Shown here in pieces: positions 38,082 through 45,590 of a DNA stretch of 49,570 nt. The first letter of the stretch is position 1. Each line of letters opens with the position of its first letter. Source of the stretch: JBOGFI01 sp050743365 (lineage in GTDB: Bacteria > Actinomycetota > Acidimicrobiia > IMCC26256 > JACDBD01); contig JBOGFI010000037.1 in NCBI GenBank assembly GCA_050743365.1, positions 1 to 49,570 of the forward strand, written 5' to 3'. The position numbers and the translations under genes are program-made. The notes below the pieces were generated by a model, which searched no databases, was not told where the DNA came from, and saw nothing but the letters and a program-made list of their open reading frames with translations.

Positions 38082-39950
38082 TCAGGCGGGCTCGGCGGCC
38101 CGCTCGAGCTGGGTGCGGTAGAGGTCGGCGTAGAGCCCGCCGGCCCGCACGAGCTCCTCGTGTCGGCCCTCCTCGACGATGCGGCCCTCGTCCATCACCA
38201 GGATCCGGTCGGCGGCCACGATGGTCGACAGGCGGTGCGCGATGACGAGCGCGGTGCGGCCGCGCAGGGCGTCGGCCAGGGCGCGCTGGATGGCGAGCTC
38301 CGACTCGGAGTCGAGGTGCGAGGTCGCCTCGTCGAGCACGACCACCCGCGGGCTCTTGAGCAACATGCGGGCGATGGCGAGCCGTTGCTTCTCGCCGCCC
38401 GACATCCGGTAGCCCCGCTCGCCCACGATGGTGTCGTAGCCCTCGGGCAGCGACTCGATGAGCTCGTGGATGCGCGCGGCGCGGGACGCCTCGACGAGCT
38501 CGGCGTCGGTGGCGTCTGGCCGCGCGTACCGCAGGTTCTCTCGGATCGACTCGTGGAAGAGGTGCGGGTCCTGCATCACCACGCCCACCGCCCCGCGCAG
38601 CGACTCGAGCGTGAGCTCACGCACGTCGACGCCGTCGAAGGTGACGCGCCCCTGGCTCACGTCGTGGATGCGCGGCACCAGCATCGCGGTGGTGGTCTTG
38701 CCCGCGCCCGACGGGCCGACCAGCGCCACCAACTCGCCCGGCTCCACCGTGAAGCTGACGTCGCGCAGGATCCAGGCGCTGGGGTCGTCGCCGGGCACGA
38801 CGACGCCTTCCTCGAGCGAGGCCAGCGACGCCAGCGCCGCCGGCGGATGGCGGAACCACACGTGCTCGAAGGCGATGCGGCCGTCGGGCGCGACGAGGTC
38901 CACCGCGCCGGGATGGTCGGTGACCCTGGAGGGGAAGTCGAGCACCTCGAACACCCGCTCGAACGCCACCAGAGCCGTCATCACGTCGACCCGGGCGTTC
39001 GTGAGCTGGGTGAGCGGCTGGTAGATCTGCCCGACGTACACGACGAAGGCGGCGATGGTCCCTATCTGGATGGCGCCCGAGATCACGAGGTTGCCGCCGA
39101 CGTAGTACACGACGGCGGTACCCACGGCGGCCACGAGCCCGAGGGCCACGAAGAGCACACGGGCGTACATGGCGCTGGTCACGCCGATGTCGCGCACACG
39201 GCTCGCGCGGCCCGAGAACCCCTCGCGCTCCTGGTCGTGGCGGCCGAAGAGCTTCACCACCAGCGCCCCGGCAACGTTGAAGCGCTCGGCGATGGTGTTG
39301 TTCATCGACGCGTTGAGCTGCATGCCCTCCCGGGTGACGGCCTGGAGCCGGCGGCCGATGCGTCGCGCCGGGATGACGAACGCCGGCAACACCAGCAGCG
39401 TGAGGATGGTGAGACGCCACTCGAGCACGAGCATGAACGTGAGCGTGACGGTGAGGGTGATGACGTTCGAGACGACGGTTCCGAGCGTGTTCGTGACCGC
39501 TTGCTGGGCGCCGATCACGTCGTTGTTGAGCCGCGACATCAACGCGCCGGTCTGCGTGCGGGTGAAGAACGAGATCGGTAGCCGCTGCACGTGGTCGAAC
39601 AGCGCCACCCGCATGTCGTAGATCAGCCCCTCACCGATGCGGGCGGAGTACCAGCGCTGGAACAGGGAGAGCGCGGCGCTGGCCAGCGCGAGGCCCACCG
39701 CGCCTACCGCGAGGACCGTCACCATGGCCCGGTCGCGGTCGGGGACGGCCGTGTCGAGGAGCGCCTTGAGCAGCAGCGGCGGGATCGCGGTGACGACCGC
39801 GGCGGCGACGACGCCGACCAGGAACCCGACCAGCAGCCCGCGATAGGGGTGGGCGAGCCGCAGCACGCGCCGCACCAGGGCGCGCTCGACGCGCTTGCCC
39901 CTCACGGCGTCGGGATCACGCCGGAAGCCCCAGATCGTCTGGTGCATCAT
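38082..39950 (-). CDS. ABC transporter, fused permease/ATP-binding (exporter)
   Basis: 622 residues. The N-terminal half has six membrane spans (GLLVGFLVGVVAAAVVTAIPPLLL ... TIAAFVVYVGQIYQPLTQLTNARV) typical of type I exporters. The C-terminal nucleotide-binding domain carries Walker A GPSGAGKTTT, Q-loop VMQDPHLF, signature MSGGEKQRLAIARMLL, Walker B VVVLDEATSHLD and H-loop IAHRLS. Works as a homo- or heterodimer exporting lipids or drugs. The start at 39950 (MMHQTIWGFRRDPDAVRGKRVER) includes a short cytosolic leader; it is divergent from the acyl-CoA dehydrogenase at 40003. Confidence 0.93.
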   Translation of the reverse strand: MMHQTIWGFRRDPDAVRGKRVERALVRRVLRLAHPYRGLLVGFLVGVVAAAVVTAIPPLLLKALLDTAVPDRDRAMVTVLAVGAVGLALASAALSLFQRWYSARIGEGLIYDMRVALFDHVQRLPISFFTRTQTGALMSRLNNDVIGAQQAVTNTLGTVVSNVITLTVTLTFMLVLEWRLTILTLLVLPAFVIPARRIGRRLQAVTREGMQLNASMNNTIAERFNVAGALVVKLFGRHDQEREGFSGRASRVRDIGVTSAMYARVLFVALGLVAAVGTAVVYYVGGNLVISGAIQIGTIAAFVVYVGQIYQPLTQLTNARVDVMTALVAFERVFEVLDFPSRVTDHPGAVDLVAPDGRIAFEHVWFRHPPAALASLASLEEGVVVPGDDPSAWILRDVSFTVEPGELVALVGPSGAGKTTTAMLVPRIHDVSQGRVTFDGVDVRELTLESLRGAVGVVMQDPHLFHESIRENLRYARPDATDAELVEASRAARIHELIESLPEGYDTIVGERGYRMSGGEKQRLAIARMLLKSPRVVVLDEATSHLDSESELAIQRALADALRGRTALVIAHRLSTIVAADRILVMDEGRIVEEGRHEELVRAGGLYADLYRTQLERAAEPA

Positions 39951-40002
39951 CTGCCGGCTTCAACCTACTCGGGCGCGAAGGGATTCCACCTAGGCTCCGG
40001 CC

Positions 40003-41157
40003 GTGCCGACCGACCCCGCCGTGCGCGAGGAGCTCGTCTCGACCGTGCGCCGGTTCGTCGAGCGCGAGGTGCTGCCGGTCGCGCTCGACCTCGAGCACGC
40101 CGACGCGTACCCGGCCCAGATCGTGGCGGGCATGCGCGCCCTCGGCCTCTTCGGGGTCACCATCCCCGAGGAGTACGGCGGGCTCGGGCTCGACCTCCGC
40201 ACCTACGCGGGCGTGATCGAGGAGCTGGCCGCGGGGTGGATGTCGCTGTCGGGGATCCTCAACACCCACGTCATGGCGGCGAACCTGCTGAAGGCCTACG
40301 CCACCGAGGAGCAGCGCAAGCGTTGGCTCCCTGCCCTCGCCGCGGGCGAGATCCGGGGCTGCCTGTCACTCTCGGAGGCCGACGCCGGCAGCGACACCAG
40401 CGCCCTCACCTGCCGGGCGGTGCGCGATGGCGACGAGTACGTCATCACCGGCACCAAGATGTGGGTCACGAACGGGCAGCGGGCCGGCCTCGTCGCGCTG
40501 GCGGCGCGCACCGACGAGGGCATCACGTGCTTCATGGTCGACAAGGAGCCCGATGCGCAGCGCTCGGGCGGCATCACGGTGAGCCGCGAGATCGGCAAGC
40601 TCGGGTACAAGGGGATCGAGACCGTGGAGATGGTCTACGAAGGCCACCGGGTGGGCGCCGACTGCGTGCTCGGCGGTGGCGACGGCCTCGGCCGCGGGCA
40701 GCACTTCATTCTCTCCGCGCTCGAGGTCGGTCGCATCAACATCGCGGCACGCGCCGTCGGCGTCGCCCGGGCCGCCTTCGAGGCCGCAATCCGCTATGCG
40801 CAGGAACGGCAGACGTTCGGGAAGCCCATTGCGCAGCACCAGGCGATCCAGATGAAGCTGGCCGACATGGGCACGAAGCTCGAGGCGGCTCGGCTCCTGA
40901 CTGCTCATGCCGCCGAGCTCAAGGAGTCGGGTGCCCGCTGCGACGTCGAGGCCGGGATGGCGAAGCTGTTCGCCAGCGAGGCTGCGTTCGAGATCGCCAC
41001 CGACGCCATGCGCATCCACGGCGGCATGGGTTACACGACCGAGCTGCCGGTCGAGCGCTACTACCGCGACGCGCCACTCATGATCATCGGTGAAGGGACC
41101 AACGAGATCCAGCGGCTCGTGATCGCGCGCGGGCTGCTCGAGCGGTACCAGGCCTAA
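40003..41157 (+). CDS. acyl-CoA dehydrogenase
   Basis: 384 residues, standard family length, from GTG (VPTDPAVREELVSTVRRFVEREVLPVALDLEHADAYPAQIVAGMRALGLFGVTIPEEYGGLGLDLRTYAGVIEELAAGWMSLSGILNTHV). LSEADAGSDTSALTCRAVRDGDEYVITGTKMWVTNGQRA, GRINIAARAVGVARAAFEAAIRYAQERQTFGKPIAQHQAIQMKLADMGTKLEAARLL and DAMRIHGGMGYTTELPVERYYRDAPLMIIGEGTNEIQRLVIARGLL, with the catalytic Glu in EGTNE, confirm it. It forms a tight pair with the thioesterase gene (2 bp gap). Confidence 0.95.
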   Translation: MPTDPAVREELVSTVRRFVEREVLPVALDLEHADAYPAQIVAGMRALGLFGVTIPEEYGGLGLDLRTYAGVIEELAAGWMSLSGILNTHVMAANLLKAYATEEQRKRWLPALAAGEIRGCLSLSEADAGSDTSALTCRAVRDGDEYVITGTKMWVTNGQRAGLVALAARTDEGITCFMVDKEPDAQRSGGITVSREIGKLGYKGIETVEMVYEGHRVGADCVLGGGDGLGRGQHFILSALEVGRINIAARAVGVARAAFEAAIRYAQERQTFGKPIAQHQAIQMKLADMGTKLEAARLLTAHAAELKESGARCDVEAGMAKLFASEAAFEIATDAMRIHGGMGYTTELPVERYYRDAPLMIIGEGTNEIQRLVIARGLLERYQA

Positions 41158-41159
41158 GC

Positions 41160-41594
41160 ATGGACGATCGCACCGGCGCCGACACGGTGCGGCGGTTCAA
41201 CGAGGAGCTGCCGTGGGGTCCGTTTCCGTCAATGATCGGGCTCGAGATGCTCGAGATCGAACGCGATGTCGTGCGCGGCCGGCTCGGCGTCACGGACCGC
41301 CTGCTGGCCGGGACCGGGTTCCTGTGGGCACCGGTGGTCGTCGGGCTCGCCGACGCGCTGTGCGCGGCGGGTACCGGCGCCAACCTGCCCGAGGGTGCGA
41401 GCTTCACCACGGTCGAGCTCAAGACAAACTTCCTCGGCTCGGCGCGGGGCGGCGAGGCGGTCGAGGGGGAGGCTCGGCCCGCGCACCTCGGCCGCACAAC
41501 CCAGGTGTGGGACGTGACGGTGACCAACACGACGTCGGGCCGGCTGATCGCGCTCCAGCGCTGCACCCAGATGATTCTCTACCCCAGGGCCTGA
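41160..41594 (+). CDS. PaaI-like hotdog thioesterase
   Basis: 144 residues. RRFNEELPWGPFPSMIGLEMLEIERDVVRGRLGVTDRLLAGTGFLWAPVVVGLADALCAAGTGANLPEGASFTTVELKTNFLGSARGGEAVEGEARPAHLGRTTQVWDVTVTNTTSGRLIALQRCTQMIL is the single hotdog PaaI-type pattern, with the Asp of LADALC at the catalytic position and ELKTNFL. It hydrolyses acyl-CoA or aryl-CoA thioesters. It is 2 bp after the acyl-CoA dehydrogenase and so in the same transcript. Its TGA overlaps the -35 element of the downstream SOS-type promoter. Confidence 0.92.
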   Translation: MDDRTGADTVRRFNEELPWGPFPSMIGLEMLEIERDVVRGRLGVTDRLLAGTGFLWAPVVVGLADALCAAGTGANLPEGASFTTVELKTNFLGSARGGEAVEGEARPAHLGRTTQVWDVTVTNTTSGRLIALQRCTQMILYPRA

Positions 41595-41619
41595 CAGTCG
41601 AACACCTGTTCGATAGACG
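41591..41619 (+). promoter_or_regulatory. SOS-type promoter with LexA box in the spacer
   Basis: -35-like CTGACA (41591-41596), a 17-bp spacer and -10-like TAGACG (41614-41619). The spacer holds TCGAACACCTGTTCGA (41598-41613), a perfect match to the mycobacterial SOS box TCGAAC-N4-GTTCGA. A GTG lies 2 nt after the -10. The architecture is the same as at 32761-32789. Confidence 0.7.
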
Positions 41620-41620
41620 T

Positions 41621-41820
41621 GTGGCAACTTCCTATCGAGCGCTTCCCCGTCCTGGTCGGTCCTCCCGGAGGGGGAAGCGTGTTCGCGCAGACGACCCGGG
41701 TCGACTCCGCCTGGGACGCTCACCCCCACACCACAAGCTCAAGACGCACTACGGCTGGAAGGTCGTCGGCACCACCACGACTGGGACCTCGCCCCACCCG
41801 ACGACCCCGATCCCCCCTAG
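41621..41820 (+). pseudogene. DUF222/13E12-type HNH protein relic (start and end, middle deleted)
   Basis: From GTG 41621 the frame reads VATSYRALPRPGRSSRRGKRVRAD, then changes to HHKLKTHYGWKVVG (about 41730-41775), the conserved C-terminus after the HNH motif in actinobacterial DUF222/13E12 proteins. One frame over, the expected tail HHHDWDLAPPDDPDPP ends at TAG 41818-41820. So the promoter, start and tail survive, the central about 350 codons are missing and a frameshift sits near 41775. 13E12-repeat genes in mycobacteria are known to be LexA-controlled, in line with the SOS box here. The family call rests on about 35 residues. Confidence 0.5.
41641..41678 (+). other. GCTTCCCC/GGGGAAGC hairpin after SOS promoter
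   Basis: Perfect 8-bp stem with a 22-nt loop that itself contains CCTCC/GGAGG. It starts 27 nt after the LexA box; a matching hairpin lies at 32710-32743 in the same relative position. Confidence 0.55.
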
Positions 41821-42125
41821 ACCGCGACCCCCTTCGCCCGCACCGGCTCGCCCAAGGTCAGCTCCGACTCGGCGATGAGCGGGCCGAACATCTTGGCCGC
41901 GGCGCCCATGGCCTCGCTGCCGCCGTGGGCGCCGAGCGCGGCGGTGTCGGCGTACAGCTCGTAGAACCAGAACACATCGGGATCGTCCTTCGAGCGGTTC
42001 ATCGCGTAGATCTCGGTTCCCGGCTCCTTCTCGACCGCCTGGAAGATCGAGTCGAAGGCGGCGACGAGCTCGTCGCCCTTCCCTTCCTTCGCCCGGAGCT
42101 TGGCGAGCATCGAGACCTTGGCCAT
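41817..42125 (-). CDS. antibiotic biosynthesis monooxygenase (ABM)-domain protein
   Basis: 102 residues. VSMLAKLRAKEGKGDELVAAFDSIFQAVEKEPGTEIYAMNRSKDDPDVFWFYELYADTAALGAHGGSEAMGAAAKMFGPLIAESELTLGEPV is a ferredoxin-like ABM/dimeric alpha-beta barrel domain with the usual E-P-G-T and FWFYELY-AD blocks. Members include quinol monooxygenases and haem-handling proteins; the function of this copy is unknown. Its stop overlaps that of the DUF222 relic on the other strand by a few bases. It is divergent from the MaoC gene, 53 bp apart. Confidence 0.88.
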   Translation of the reverse strand: MAKVSMLAKLRAKEGKGDELVAAFDSIFQAVEKEPGTEIYAMNRSKDDPDVFWFYELYADTAALGAHGGSEAMGAAAKMFGPLIAESELTLGEPVRAKGVAV

Positions 42126-42178
42126 CGCGGTTCCTTCCGTTCGGCCCGTCGGTAGGGCCCGTCGGTAGGCTCGGATCC

Positions 42179-42685
42179 ATGACCGAGCACGAGCGCGCGT
42201 TCGGACGCTACTTCGAGGACTTCGAGCCCGGCGACCTGTACCGGCACTGGCCGGGCAAGACCATCACCGAGTACGACGACCACCTGTTCTGCATGATCAC
42301 CATGAACCACCATCCGCTCCACACCGACGCGTGGTTCGCCGAGACCCAGACCCAGTTCGGCAAGAACGTGGTGGTCGGCAACCTCGTGTACTCGGTCGTC
42401 CTGGGCATGAGCGTGCCCGACGTGAGCGGCGTGGCCATCGCCAACCTCGAGGTCGAGAGGCTCGAGCACAAGATGCCGACGTTCCACGGCGACACCATCT
42501 ATGCCGAGACGAAGGTCCTCGACAAGAAGGAGTCGTCGAGCAAGCCCGACCGCGGAGTCGTGGGCGTCGAGACGCGCGGCTTCAACCAGCGCGGCGAGGA
42601 GGTGTGCTACTTCCGCCGCAAGGTGATGGTCCCCAAGCGCGAGGCGGCCAAGCCCCGGCAGCGGCCGTACACGTCCCCGGAGTAG
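42179..42685 (+). CDS. MaoC-family (R)-hydratase
   Basis: 168 residues. FGRYFEDFEPGDLYRHWPGKTITEYDDHLFCMITMNHHPLHTDAWFAETQTQFGKNVVVGNLVYSVVLGMSVPDVSG is the MaoC hydratase 2 pattern with the catalytic Asp/His (HHPLHTD) and VERLEHKMPTFHGDTIYAETKVLDKKESSSKPDRGVVGVETRGFNQRGEEVCYFRRKVMVPKR. This subgroup includes mesaconyl-CoA-type hydratases that often sit with CoA-ester lyases; the lyase here is 12 kb away, so the link is only suggestive. The HIT gene starts 9 bp after its stop. Confidence 0.93.
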   Translation: MTEHERAFGRYFEDFEPGDLYRHWPGKTITEYDDHLFCMITMNHHPLHTDAWFAETQTQFGKNVVVGNLVYSVVLGMSVPDVSGVAIANLEVERLEHKMPTFHGDTIYAETKVLDKKESSSKPDRGVVGVETRGFNQRGEEVCYFRRKVMVPKREAAKPRQRPYTSPE

Positions 42686-42693
42686 CGCGCCCG

Positions 42694-43116
42694 GTGGCCG
42701 GTGCGGGCGAGTGCAGGTTCTGCGCCATCGTCGCCGGTGAGCTCGACGCCTGCGTCGTGCACGACACCGAGGACGTGGTCGCCTTCCTCGATCACCGGCC
42801 CGTGTTCCACGGTCACACGCTCGTCGTGCCTCGCGACCACGTCGACACGCTGCTCGACCTCCCGGCGGGGCTGGTGGAGCCGTTCTTCACCGAGGTCCAA
42901 CGGGTCGCCGCCGCCGTCACCGCGGCGATGGACGCCGAAGGCACGTTCGTCGCCATGAACAACGTGGTGAGCCAGAGCGTCCCCCACTTCCACGCCCACG
43001 TGGTGCCCCGGCGGCGCAAGGACGGGCTGCGCGGCTTCTTCTGGCCCCGCCACAAGTACGGGGGCGACGACGAGATGGCCGAGGTGGCGGAGCGGATCCG
43101 GCGCGCCCTGGTTTGA
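42694..43116 (+). CDS. HIT family hydrolase
   Basis: 140 residues from GTG 42694 (VAGAGECRFCAIVAGELDACVVHDTEDVVAFLDHRPVFHGHTLVVPRDHVDTLLDLPAGLVEPFF). The C-R-F-C-A-I opening and the catalytic HFHAHVVPR (His-x-His-x-His) define it as a nucleotide-binding HIT protein, which hydrolyses AMP-linked or ADP-linked nucleotides. The tail FFWPRHKYGGDDEMAEVAERIRRAL is typical of actinobacterial members. It is 8 bp after the MaoC stop. The stop TGA overlaps the TTGACA box of the next gene. Confidence 0.92.
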   Translation: MAGAGECRFCAIVAGELDACVVHDTEDVVAFLDHRPVFHGHTLVVPRDHVDTLLDLPAGLVEPFFTEVQRVAAAVTAAMDAEGTFVAMNNVVSQSVPHFHAHVVPRRRKDGLRGFFWPRHKYGGDDEMAEVAERIRRALV

Positions 43117-43138
43117 CAGGTCATGTAATATTGTAATT
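43113..43138 (+). promoter_or_regulatory. AT-rich promoter with tandem TGTAAT repeats
   Basis: TTGACA at 43113-43118 is followed by two direct copies of TGTAAT (43124-43129 and 43132-43137) separated by AT, ending at the ATG 43139. The region is strikingly AT-rich. Tandem direct repeats with 8-bp spacing are compatible with ribbon-helix-helix protein binding; a clear -10 at 17 bp is lacking (TAATTA at 15 bp). Confidence 0.45.
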
Positions 43139-43663
43139 ATGAAAGAGGCATCGAGCAAGACCCGGGGATGGTTCGCCGGCCGCCTCCCCGACGGCTGGTT
43201 CACCGGTGCCCCCGAGGTGTCGTACGACCGTGAGGAGATCCTCGTCGTGGGGGCGCTGGCCGAGCCCGAGCTGGGCGACGACACCGACGACGCCGCCCGC
43301 GCCGCGGCACGGCGGGCGCGCGTCGAGGGATTCCGTGAGGACACTCGGGCGCAGCGAATCCGCATCGCCGCCGACGCCGAGCACAAGTTCGGCCGCAAGG
43401 TGGCCTGGGGCGCCGAGTGCGGCGGCGAGCGGGTGGTGTTCACCAGCCTGAGCGTTCCGGTGATGACCCGGCTGCGGATGGCGGAGCGTGGTGTCCTCGA
43501 CACCCTGGTGGAGGCCAACGTCGCCCGCAGCCGCAGCGAGGCGTTGGCCTGGTGCGTCCGCCTCGTGCGCGACCACGAGGCCGACTGGATCCAGCAGCTG
43601 CGAGACGCGCTCGCCCACGTCGACGAGGCGCGCGCCGACGGGCCCGACCCGTCCGGCGGGTGA
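43139..43663 (+). CDS. hypothetical protein with C-terminal ribbon-helix-helix-like segment
   Basis: 174 residues. The N-terminus (MKEASSKTRGWFAGRLPDGWFTGAPEVSYDREEILVVGALAEPEL) is of unknown family, then an Arg-rich helix (FREDTRAQRIRIAADAEHKFGRKVAWGAECGGERVVF). Residues about 100-150, VPVMTRLRMAERGVLDTLVEANVARSRSEALAWCVRLV, fit the ribbon-helix-helix consensus (beta strand, L-D-x-L-V-E-A, then R-S-R-S-E-A-L). It is therefore a likely small DNA-binding regulator, perhaps acting on its own AT-rich promoter. The 3' end faces repeat copy C. Confidence 0.68.
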   Translation: MKEASSKTRGWFAGRLPDGWFTGAPEVSYDREEILVVGALAEPELGDDTDDAARAAARRARVEGFREDTRAQRIRIAADAEHKFGRKVAWGAECGGERVVFTSLSVPVMTRLRMAERGVLDTLVEANVARSRSEALAWCVRLVRDHEADWIQQLRDALAHVDEARADGPDPSGG

Positions 43664-43680
43664 CCAGCGCGCCTGCTCGC

Positions 43681-43722
43681 TAGGAAGGCCTGCTGCCGAG
43701 CGAGTGCGACCAGGAGTTAGAG
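43681..43722. repeat. Convergent-junction repeat, copy C (shortest form)
   Basis: TAGGAAGGCCTGC, then TGCCGAGCGAG, then TGCGACCAGGAGTTAGAG: the same left and right ends as copies A and B, with the middle missing. The TAA stop of the serine protease (43717-43719, minus) lies inside it. CTCGCT and AGCGAG around the left end can pair. Confidence 0.6.
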
Positions 43723-44559
43723 CCGCGGCGCGGTCTGGAGGGTCAGGGCCAGGCCGAGGACCTGCTCGGCCCGGGCCTCCTGGGGCCCGAGACGCGTGAT
43801 CCCCATGACCCCGGCGTCGACCCCGCCGGTGCCGATCGAGCTCGTGTGGACGCCGACGGTGACGATCACGCCCACCGCCCGGCCATCGTCGGAGACGATG
43901 CCGCTGCCCGAGTCGCCCGGCACCACGACGCCCTGCGCGAACACGTGGTCCGGATCGGGCATCCCGGCGGCCACCGCGCTGCGGGCGGGGACGACGGTCC
44001 CGACGCCGACGCCGTTGCCATAGTGCTGGAGCACCACCGGCGACGACGGCGTGTCGGCGTTCGTGCCCGTCGGCCCGCCGAAGTGGCACATCTGCGGGCT
44101 CGCGGGGACGCCGGGGTCGAGACGGATGAGCGCGAAGTCCTTGGGGTCCTGGAGGATGGCGTAGGCGAACTCGCCGATCCGCTGGTTCTGGCCGTCGCGA
44201 GCCACGGGGCCGGCGCCGGGTGCCCACGCCTGCTCGCCGGCGTCGCCGCCGATGGCGCTGTCACCGAGGATGCAGTGGCCGGCGGTCCCGATGTAGGCGC
44301 GGCCGTCCGAGCCCTGGAAGAGGAAGTTGAACGTGCATTGTCCCTTGTCGCTGCGGACGATCGCCCCTGGGCGGACGCCGGGGCAGGTGCCCGTGCCCAC
44401 GGGGGCCGCCGTCGGCACCGGGATCAGCCGGCACGGCTCACCGCCCAGCGTCCAGTTGGCGGTTTCGGTGGCGGTGCTGACGACTCCGCCGACGCAGGCC
44501 GGGAGCACGGCGAGCGCAGCCGCGCCGGCGACGAGCGTGACCCACCGGCGGAACCTCAT
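43717..44559 (-). CDS. trypsin-like (S1) serine protease, probable lipoprotein
   Basis: 280 residues from ATG 44559. The N-terminus is a signal peptide ending in a lipobox (LPAC, Cys22), so it is predicted to be lipid-anchored outside the cell membrane. Triad: His95 in YIGTAGHCILGD, Asp141 in DPKDFALIRLD and Ser217 in VVVPGDSGSGIVSDDG. Sequence pieces around them (CTFNFLFQGSDGRAYIGTAGHC) resemble chymotrypsin-fold proteases of actinobacteria. It probably cleaves envelope or extracellular proteins. It converges with the RHH-like gene across repeat copy C. A 120-bp gap precedes the next gene upstream. Confidence 0.87.
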   Translation of the reverse strand: MRFRRWVTLVAGAAALAVLPACVGGVVSTATETANWTLGGEPCRLIPVPTAAPVGTGTCPGVRPGAIVRSDKGQCTFNFLFQGSDGRAYIGTAGHCILGDSAIGGDAGEQAWAPGAGPVARDGQNQRIGEFAYAILQDPKDFALIRLDPGVPASPQMCHFGGPTGTNADTPSSPVVLQHYGNGVGVGTVVPARSAVAAGMPDPDHVFAQGVVVPGDSGSGIVSDDGRAVGVIVTVGVHTSSIGTGGVDAGVMGITRLGPQEARAEQVLGLALTLQTAPRL

Positions 44560-44681
44560 CGGAGCGGCGCCGTCTCTGTGGGCGTACGAGGCATAAATAC
44601 CGCTTGTACCTTCCCCGCAGCGACGCCCGCCAAACCCCTCAGCGCGCGAAATCGGCAACCGGCCGGCCACCGAGGGCGGTC

Positions 44682-45590
44682 TTAGGGTCGGGCGGCTGGA
44701 GCGGGCGCGGCCGGGCCCAGGAAGGTGAGGATGCGTTCGTTCACCTCGTCGGGCCGCTCCAGATGGAGGAAGTGGCCGGCGCCGGGTACCAGCTCGACCT
44801 CGAGGCCGGCGGGGAAGAACGGGCGGAGCTCGCCGTCGACGACGCCCTCGACGCCGAGGCAGCCGTCGTCGGTGCCGTGGAGGTACAGCGTCGGGACCGG
44901 GATCTCGCCTCCGCCCTGGGCCTGGACCTCGGCCAGCGCGGGGTCGGGCGGGGTGGTGCCGAAGGTGGCCCGGTAGTAGCCGATGGCGGCGTCGAGGCAG
45001 CCCGGAGCCGAGAACGTGTCCTTGAGCGCGCGCATGAAGCCAGGATCGGGCGTGTACCCGGGGGACCAGTCGCGCCACAGCGTGTCGATGACTGCGTAGT
45101 CGTCGAGCGGCACGGCGATGTCGGCCAGGGGGAGTTGGAAGAAGAAGACGTACCAGGAGCGCTTCAGCTGTGCCGGCTTCACCAGGTGCGCGCCGAATCC
45201 ACTGAAGTGGGGTACGGCGAGAGCCACGAGCTTGCGGAACCGCTCCGGCGCGTGGGCGCAGGCCACGTATGCGGCGGTCGCCCCCCAGTCGTGCCCGATC
45301 ACGACCGCGTCGCGGTCGGCCGCGAACGCGTCGGCCAGCGCGATCGCGTCAAGGCCCAGCGACGCGATCTGGTAGTTGCCGTCGGGCGCGAGGGCCGTCG
45401 GGGCGTATCCGCGCGTCCAAGGCGCCACCGCGTGGTAGCCCGCCGCCGCGAGCGCGGCGAGCATGGGCTCGAAGGAGGGCGCGTGGTCGGGGAAACCGTG
45501 CAGGCACAGCGCCAAGGGCCCGTCGGCGGGTCCGTCCTCGAGGTACGCGAAGTCGACGCCGTTGGCGGTGACCCGCTGCGGCTCGGTCAC
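44682..45590 (-). CDS. alpha/beta hydrolase (epoxide hydrolase-like)
   Basis: 302 residues from GTG 45590 (VTEPQRVTANGVDFAYLEDGPADGPLALCLHGFPDHAPSFEPMLAALAAAGYHAVAPWTRGYAPTALAPDGNYQIASLGLDAIALADAFAADRDAVVIGHDWGATAAYVAC). Nucleophile Asp in GHDWGATAA, acid in LHGTDDGCL and His in GAGHFLHLERP; a cap domain lies between about 140 and 230. The Asp nucleophile points to an epoxide hydrolase or haloalkane dehalogenase-like reaction. The GTGA start overlaps the ABC permease stop, so it belongs to the transporter operon. Confidence 0.9.
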   Translation of the reverse strand: MTEPQRVTANGVDFAYLEDGPADGPLALCLHGFPDHAPSFEPMLAALAAAGYHAVAPWTRGYAPTALAPDGNYQIASLGLDAIALADAFAADRDAVVIGHDWGATAAYVACAHAPERFRKLVALAVPHFSGFGAHLVKPAQLKRSWYVFFFQLPLADIAVPLDDYAVIDTLWRDWSPGYTPDPGFMRALKDTFSAPGCLDAAIGYYRATFGTTPPDPALAEVQAQGGGEIPVPTLYLHGTDDGCLGVEGVVDGELRPFFPAGLEVELVPGAGHFLHLERPDEVNERILTFLGPAAPAPAARP

